This document shows, one piece after another, positions 58,068 through 64,000 of a DNA stretch of 64,000 bases. Made by a program: the position numbers and the translations under genes. This stretch comes from Epichloe hybrida (taxonomy: Eukaryota; Ascomycota; Sordariomycetes; Hypocreales; Clavicipitaceae), in the NCBI GenBank assembly GCA_019022495.1, contig JAFEKR010000002.1, positions 3,038,001 to 3,102,000 on the forward strand, in the 5' to 3' direction. The notes below the pieces were generated by a model. The model saw nothing but the letters and a program-made list of their open reading frames with translations. It was not told the origin of the DNA and made no database searches. How positions within the stretch are numbered: position 1 is the stretch's first letter; the number at the start of each line of letters is the position of its first letter.

Positions 58068-61000
58068 TTACAGCCAGCGTGTCTCGCCGTTGGCATCTGT
58101 GGATGCATTTGCAGAGTGAGAAGGAGTAAAATTGGCTGGCGCTCTCGGGTTGAACTGAGATTGCTGCTGGTTTTGGGGCTGTGTTAGAGCGTTGCCTCCC
58201 GCAGGGGCCGGGACTGTCAGGACGGAACTATTGGGGTACGAGGAGACATTTTGCCGACCACTCTGGTTAGCCCCTAACCCAGTCATTCCTCCGGTCGCGA
58301 TACCATTGGTTGGTAGCATTGAAGCATTTCCGGACATGCCACGACTATGGCCCTGGCGAAGAGGTATCTGGCCCTGCGTATTGTCTGCGGGAGTCACTTG
58401 CCCGCTCGAGGCTGCGCTTCCACGGTTGTCGTAAGCCGAAACCTTGGCCTGAATGCGGCGGCCATAGGGAGTCGTGCGAATTTGTGGCAGAATAGGGCGG
58501 ATAGATTCGACCAAGCGGTACTTCTGATGAGGAGTAGCAAATTCAAGAGCAGTTTGGATAACATAATTTGCAAAGGAATCACGCAGTAAGCGCTCCATTT
58601 CTTGAGGACCAAGAAGCTCTTCGACAATCATGTCCTTGGACTGGGCCTGTGAGCATCTAAGACACTTCTCGATGACGTTGGAGCTGAATTTGTGGCGCGA
58701 GAGTTGGCTGATGCAGCCTTGGAACGTCGCAACCACGGGCTCAGTGAAGCTTGGTTCATTGAGATCGATGATGTACTGTACCACGTAGTTTCCAAACGGA
58801 TCTTGCACAAGGATTCGAGCATGCTCCGTGATGCGCCCAATGAGCCAGGGCTTCTGTTCGCCAGAAGCGTGATCAATGCAACGTTGGAGCACACAGCAAC
58901 CGTGCCGGTGCGTGCCCACCTCGATACAGTTATTGCCGACCGCATCGAAGATGAACTGCGCATCGAGAGATGTGAGCTTGTTCAGGCACTTTTGGATGAC
59001 GTGGTTGCCGTTGAGATCCTGAATGAGCTCGACGACGCGGAAGCGAAGGGCTTCAATGATGAGGTGCACCTGCTGTGGAGTGCTAACGTATTCGATCATC
59101 TTTTGTAGCGCTCGTGTGCCATGCTGATTGAGCGCGATTCGCACCATGTCCTGGGATGCGTTTTGGATCAAGACCGTGCGTTCATCGTCATTGCAGAACT
59201 CGAGGAGCTTTTGGCACAAATAATTACCAAAGGGGTCCGTCATGAGCTCTATGACATGCTGGTTGGTTTCAAGCCAAATCATGTGTACCTGGTCCGCGTT
59301 GCGCTCTTCTAGTTTTTTCTGAAGATAGCGACATCCATGTTGGTCCTTGCACAGCTCGTAGATTTGCCCACAGAAGGACTCCAGGGGCATGTTCTGGTAT
59401 CGAGACATGGCTGGGAGATCAAAGTTAGTAATGGACATGGTTGCATCGTCACCGCCAGGGTTAGCTTCAACACATACCTTCATTGTCGAGCTGTCGTCGA
59501 TGCTGCATGACCCGAGCTTGACTGTCTCGAGACTGGCCGGCACCTTGGGCGAAAGGTACTGAACCATATGCGGTATAGTTCTGAGCTGCGTACATGCCAC
59601 CATTCACACCATTCATACTCATCTGCTGCATACCAGCCGTAAGCATAGGCATGCCGTAGCTACCGTTGGGATTGGCGGCATGAGGAGCGAATCCGTTTGT
59701 AGGATAGTAATTGTTGAACGAATTGACCGGTGCAGGGGCGGCTGGCCCAGACACCGTTGCGACAGAGCTCACCTGAGCTGCACTAGTAAGGCTGGGTCCG
59801 AAGGGAGCTGCACTTGCCTGCAGAGCTGACTGGATGGACTGAAACCCATTTGGCTGTTCACGACCAGCGTTGATGCTGTTGTCGCTCGAGAGCTCCCGAC
59901 TATGACGGGTGGGCAGTGCACCAGCAGGTATGCGCCCCATGTTGGCATTATGGTTGTGGAAATGCTGCTGAGCATGGTTGTTGGCGTTGCCAGACAATGC
60001 TGATGATGCCGAGGGGTTCTTAACCGTGGGAACATCGTTGGAGGAGAATGAGCTCTGAAGACGAGGAGGCGAAGCCATGTGGCTGCTCTGAGGCGACATA
60101 GCCGCAGACGATGGTGCTGCCGGGCTCTCGGAAATGTACTTGAGGTCCAGAGAGTGGCGCAGAGACTGCGGTCTGCCGCCAATACCTGTCAGGTCGCTGG
60201 TTTTGGACGAGGAGAGCCCGTTGATGGCTGACATGCTCTGCTGATGCCGATGACGGTTAATACGATGCCAGCCGTTGGATTTTTCAGGATTAGGTGATGG
60301 GGACAGCGCAAGGTCGAGTGCGGCCGAAGACGCCGAAAGCTGAAGGAAAACGCAAAAGGTCAGAGAAGGACGCAAGAATGACCACGTAGAAGAACAATGG
60401 GGCACATGAGCTGGTAGAAATGATGCCCAACTCGCGACTCAGTTGGCAAGTCACGCAGCAAGAACGAGGCCTTGTCAATGAACAGGCAAAGGCTCTCGAG
60501 AGATGATGCGAAAGTGTATCGCGGCAAGCAGTCCAACGAGTCCAACGAGTCCAACGAGTCCAACGGCCAGATAGAGAGAGCAGAGCGGCTGACTGTTGTG
60601 CAAAGCATCGCAGAGCACCGCAAAGCACCCGGCAGGAAAACGCCGTGAGCGAGCAAATTGCAACGCCCCAGGTGTTGACAGTTGACAGTTGACAGCTTGA
60701 CAGCCGCCAGCCCCCGCCAGCCGCCTTTGACTTCTCTCCGGCGCAGACAAGACCTCGTCCAATCCCCTCCCCTCCACTCTCTTTTGCCATGACCACTCCG
60801 AGCCAAAACACACAACGACGGCGGCTTTCTCGCATCACAGAACGTGGGAATACCTCTCGCACTTACCATTTGGTCCTCGCGCCGCACGAGCGTGGGGAAA
60901 TTGTCGTCGGGTGTTCGGCCCCGAGGCAGAGCGTTGGGCTCGTCGTCACCAAACAAGAATCGAGTCGTGTTGGTTTGGTCCAAGTTCATGTCGTACAGAC

Positions 61001-62384
61001 CGTTCCTTGATCTTGTCACGGGCATGGAGTACCGATTGACCCTGTTCGCAAACGCTATTGTTAGCAAACCCCGACGGTATAATTTGAAGCAAAATGCCAA
61101 ACTACTGTAACATCGCTGCTGAATCTTGATCGAGAATGAGTAGGAGCTGCGCGTCACCCGTGCAGTCATGAAACTACGTTGCTGATCCAAAAGCGAGGTC
61201 CCTCCAATGGCAGAGGATTCAAGCAGAAGATGAGCATGACCATGTCACGCAGGACAGAGCAAGCGTATCCCCTGGGTCGGCACTTGCCGTGCAGGTGATT
61301 GCATTCTCTCGATCTTGCCCACAACGGAGGGATGATAGTGGTCCCATGAAGACAACCAAAGAGAACAATGGTTGTTCGATACCACCAAATGATGGACCCC
61401 TATGCATGCTGGCGTCACAAGAGCCGCTAGATGCGCAAATCAAACAACTTACGCGTTGGACGATCGATGGCTAGTAGGATCTTGTCGCACTGCTTCTTCC
61501 TTGTCTTCGTCGTCACTATTGCGGCGAGTATTTGGGTCCGATCGGGAAGGCACTGGTCTATTTGAAAACCCATACTGAGACTGCACAAGGCCAGATGGTG
61601 GAGATGTCAATTGGGAGCCTGATCGCGCCGGACGATTGAACCCTGGTGGGGAGGCGAGACTCGAGGTCGAGTAACGATTTGGTTGCGAAAAGATTGACGG
61701 AAACCCCGTGGGGTTGTCGCGATATTCTGGAGGCGTAGTTGGTTCAGACTGGTGGCCGGCAATACGGATTTCTTCCTCCATCTGCGCAAGCTCCTGAGCC
61801 TCTCGACGTTGCTGCTGGTCGAGCCTTTGCATCTCCAACTCGAAGCGCCGTCGTTGTTCTCGAATCCGTTCATATTCGAGTTTCTTTTGCTCTATCTGCG
61901 GCTATTTTTAGCATCAATTCGATACCCTGTTTTGGGGGACACGCAAGCAGCGCAAGGTATCGGCAGATCCGTGCCGCGACGGCCGTCTAATCTACGAGTT
62001 GTACGTACCAACTGTACTTTGTGCATGGCCTGTGAGAAACAAACACGAATTAGCAAAAGACTACAGCCTTCAACTCGGGCTCTCTTTTTTTTTTAATCAC
62101 CAGAACCGCCAGCTGCGGATTGGGAAGATCACAGGACAGAGACTTACATTGTTGTAGTCTGGGTTGGAATCCAGGCCAAGCCCGCGTGGAGGAGATGTCA
62201 GCGCCGATGACGACAGTGTCGGTACTCGCCCCGAATCAGTGGTGAATCTTCGGGGCATCGTTGTGCGAGGGTCGTGGGAGGTCTGTTGGGAGTGACGGCC
62301 GTTATTGCGAGGAGGTGAAACGAATGAGGCCATTGGCGTCTCGTTCCGAGGTGACTGCTGCGAGCGAAAGCGCAGGTCATCCAT
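58068..62384 (-). CDS. puf4: Pumilio-family RNA-binding protein, Puf4-type
   Basis: Six coding exons on the minus strand: 62148-62384, 62009-62029, 61453-61895, 60867-61041, 59478-60339 and 58068-59410 (3081 nt, 1026 aa). All joins keep the frame. The second exon is only 21 nt. Residues about 583-907 are a full PUF domain with eight repeats. Their base-contact triplets lie in CRYLQ (606-610), NYLCQ, TRALQ, NHVIQ, CCVLQ, NYVVQ, SNVIE (823-827) and NYVIQ (861-865). By the known PUF code, read from repeat 8 to 1, these suit a UGUA-type 3' UTR element. Stretches such as THRHGCCVLQRC and DPFGNYVVQYII resemble yeast Puf4. The N-terminal half has a Glu/Arg/Gln-rich coiled coil (about residues 87-120) and Ser/Pro/Asn-rich sequence. 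The tail is Gln/Asn-rich. Introns 3 (411 bp) and 4 (527 bp) are unusually long, and a missed mini-exon in intron 3 is possible. Confidence 0.88.
60340..60866 (-). other. Long intron of the Puf4-type gene with 9-bp tandem repeat
   Basis: The donor is GTAAGT at 60866 and the acceptor TTCAG at 60340. It contains (GTCCAACGA)n at 60531-60563 and TTGACAG repeats at 60674-60702. An open frame runs across the exon-intron border (60360-61190) but has no conserved content inside the intron. Confidence 0.75.
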
Positions 62385-64000
62385 GGTTGAAGGAAAACAG
62401 AGGACTCGAGTCACCAAATTGACCGATGGAATTGAATCTCTATACAGCCGCAGACATGGAAAACGAATCAACGAGGGTTAGCCAAAGCCGCAAGGAACGA
62501 ATACTAGAGGTATGTTGAAAGAAGGAGCAAATTGGGAGGCGGGGTGGGTGGGTTGGATAGACACGGCGCTTGCCTGCGTTGTCCGCGTGCACATCGGCGC
62601 CAGAGCCTTGTTGCCGCCGTCTGTTGTGTGTGTGTGGTGCAATTACGGGGCAAGGGTAACAAGGGTCTAGGCTCAGGCCGCGGCGACTTCAGAAAGCCCC
62701 CGAGCCAGCAAAGCGCCCGACGCGGGTGTTGCCTTTGAAGGCGGTGGTTGGTAAGTTGGTCTTCGGCACACCATCCGCTTTGGCCAGAGAGAGCTTCATC
62801 AACGACAACAACTCCAGGGTCCATCGATGGAAGCAGATGAGCCCGCGGGGCATGGGGACCAGATATGTCATTGTCACATCGACAGCGCTCAGACGGGACG
62901 TGTTAGCTTCCAGCCATGGTCGTCTTTTGATGATGAAGAAAAAATGGCTCGGGTGCACAAGTCTCATCCTCTGTCCTCCACTGACAGATGATTTCACAGC
63001 AACTTACTCCGTACTGACCTCGACTAGTTGTTGGACTGATATCACAATTCAAGTTTGACGTGGTGAGGCTAAAGACCGAAACCTCTTTCGGAAGATAATT
63101 TCTGTTGTTCGAAGTTTGGAACCCTTTTTTTTCGGACTTGGTGTCCAATAAGCGAGTGGGGTTAGGAGAAGAGAGAAAAAAAAGAGAACTTTGGGCAACT
63201 TCCAACAAACACTGCCGAGCCCTGCACATAATTATTTGGAGAAAATGAGGGAGAGGCACAAAAATAGACTCTACGGGGTACCGAGTAGATCAAGGGCAAA
63301 TCCAACAAGGCGAAGAAGCACAAGCGGTTGGTGAGTGAGTGACTGCATAATAAGACGTGGGAACTTGGAAGCCACTCCGTGACAAGGCAAGGAACATCAG
63401 AACGCCAATAAAGCTTACCAGGGTCCTCTACGGATCGCGCCTCCCATCTCTTGTTTTATTAGTCCATGGGCGCATGTAAGTGGGGTGCAAGAGGCGGACC
63501 GCACACAATGGCATTGGGCTTGGGACGAGGAATGGATGGATCCTATGTAAGAATAATTCAGCCTCCGTTGGCTGCATCGCTGTGTCCAGTCCGATACGGC
63601 AACCAATTGGTGGTACAGGAGGTACCTCGGACGAGCCACGAGGTATTATGATCTGGGAATTGTCACAGAAGACAGAATGCATGATTGACCAATGACAACG
63701 CACTTCGATAGGCTGGCTCGATGGAACAGTCCGCGATCGGGATCTCTAAGATGATGGAGTTGAAAGTTGCGGGAGGCTTTTTATTTCATTTTATTTCATT
63801 TTATTTCACCTTTGGTAGAAGGAAAAACAGACTTCTTCGCGGCCAATGTCCTTTTAGCTCACCTCACACCTGTTGCACTGAAGAGCCGAGAGAGCGTACA
63901 CAATACATACGGGGTCGCTGGTGTACATGTAAGTTCCATAGCTGGTTTCCTGCCCGCACATCTGGCTGCTGATTTAATTACCCGTTTGCAAGCGGCTTGG
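62385..64000. other. Upstream region of the Puf4-type gene; nothing further recognised
   Basis: This is the probable promoter and 5' leader of the Puf gene (minus strand). It contains TGTGTGTGTGTGG (62624-62636), T/A tracts near 63126 and 63180, and (TTTTATTTCA)3 at 63779-63808. Overlapping short frames on both strands show no family features. A gene may begin beyond the window edge. Confidence 0.5.

Noticed and set aside
60360..61190. 276-codon minus-strand frame
   Set aside because: It joins a true Puf exon (60867-61041) to intron sequence on both sides, and the spliced model fits better.
63100..63120. GTTCGAAG string resembling a tRNA T-loop
   Set aside because: No matching acceptor, D or anticodon arms nearby. 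No tRNA was found in the window by eye.

Overview
The window is nuclear DNA of a filamentous ascomycete (Pezizomycotina). Evidence: short introns (57-118 bp, with a few longer ones) with GTANGT/GTGAGT donors, CTAAC-type branch sites and YAG acceptors; fungal PSP1-, Puf4- and L15-type genes; and long AT-rich blocks in which CpA and TpG are almost absent and TpA is extreme, the signature of repeat-induced point mutation (RIP). Species cannot be named from the sequence alone.

Layout. (1) 1-28.7 kb is RIP-degraded nested retrotransposons with no intact gene. The oldest layer is a minus-strand Ty3/gypsy copy (5' part only, 3.3-20.09 kb). It was split by two retroposon-like units (3729-4490 and 4825-5572) and by a complete minus-strand Ty1/copia element (5628-19747, TSD TAGTA). 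That copia carries a complete plus-strand gypsy chromovirus in its pol region (8410-15011, TSD AAGGT) and a small terminal-inverted-repeat element in its 3' LTR (5698-6105). A second copia (20532-26810, TSD GAAAC), a solo LTR (26860-27118, TSD AAGCC), a fragment of another gypsy family and LTR scraps follow. (2) 28.74-32.9 kb is an island of normal composition: a short-chain dehydrogenase, a broken transaldolase pseudogene and a bHLH-zipper regulator, perhaps the remains of a small sugar or polyol cluster. (3) 32.9-47.6 kb is a second nested RIP block: a gypsy fragment is split by a minus-strand copia (33970-47032, TSD AAAAT), itself split by a plus-strand copia (39157-45940, TSD GTAAT). (4) 47.6-64 kb is ordinary gene-rich euchromatin: a PSP1-domain gene (876 aa), an unrecognised four-exon gene (263 aa), ribosomal protein L15 (203 aa) and, convergent to it, a Puf4-type Pumilio RNA-binding protein (1026 aa, six coding exons).

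The housekeeping genes at the right act in post-transcriptional control and translation (Puf4-type mRNA binding, 60S protein L15, PSP1). They share no obvious pathway with the island genes. The most informative content is the repeat block: target-site duplications recover the order of insertion, and conserved retrotransposon residues can be seen destroyed by C-to-T and G-to-A changes. I found no tRNA, rRNA or CRISPR.
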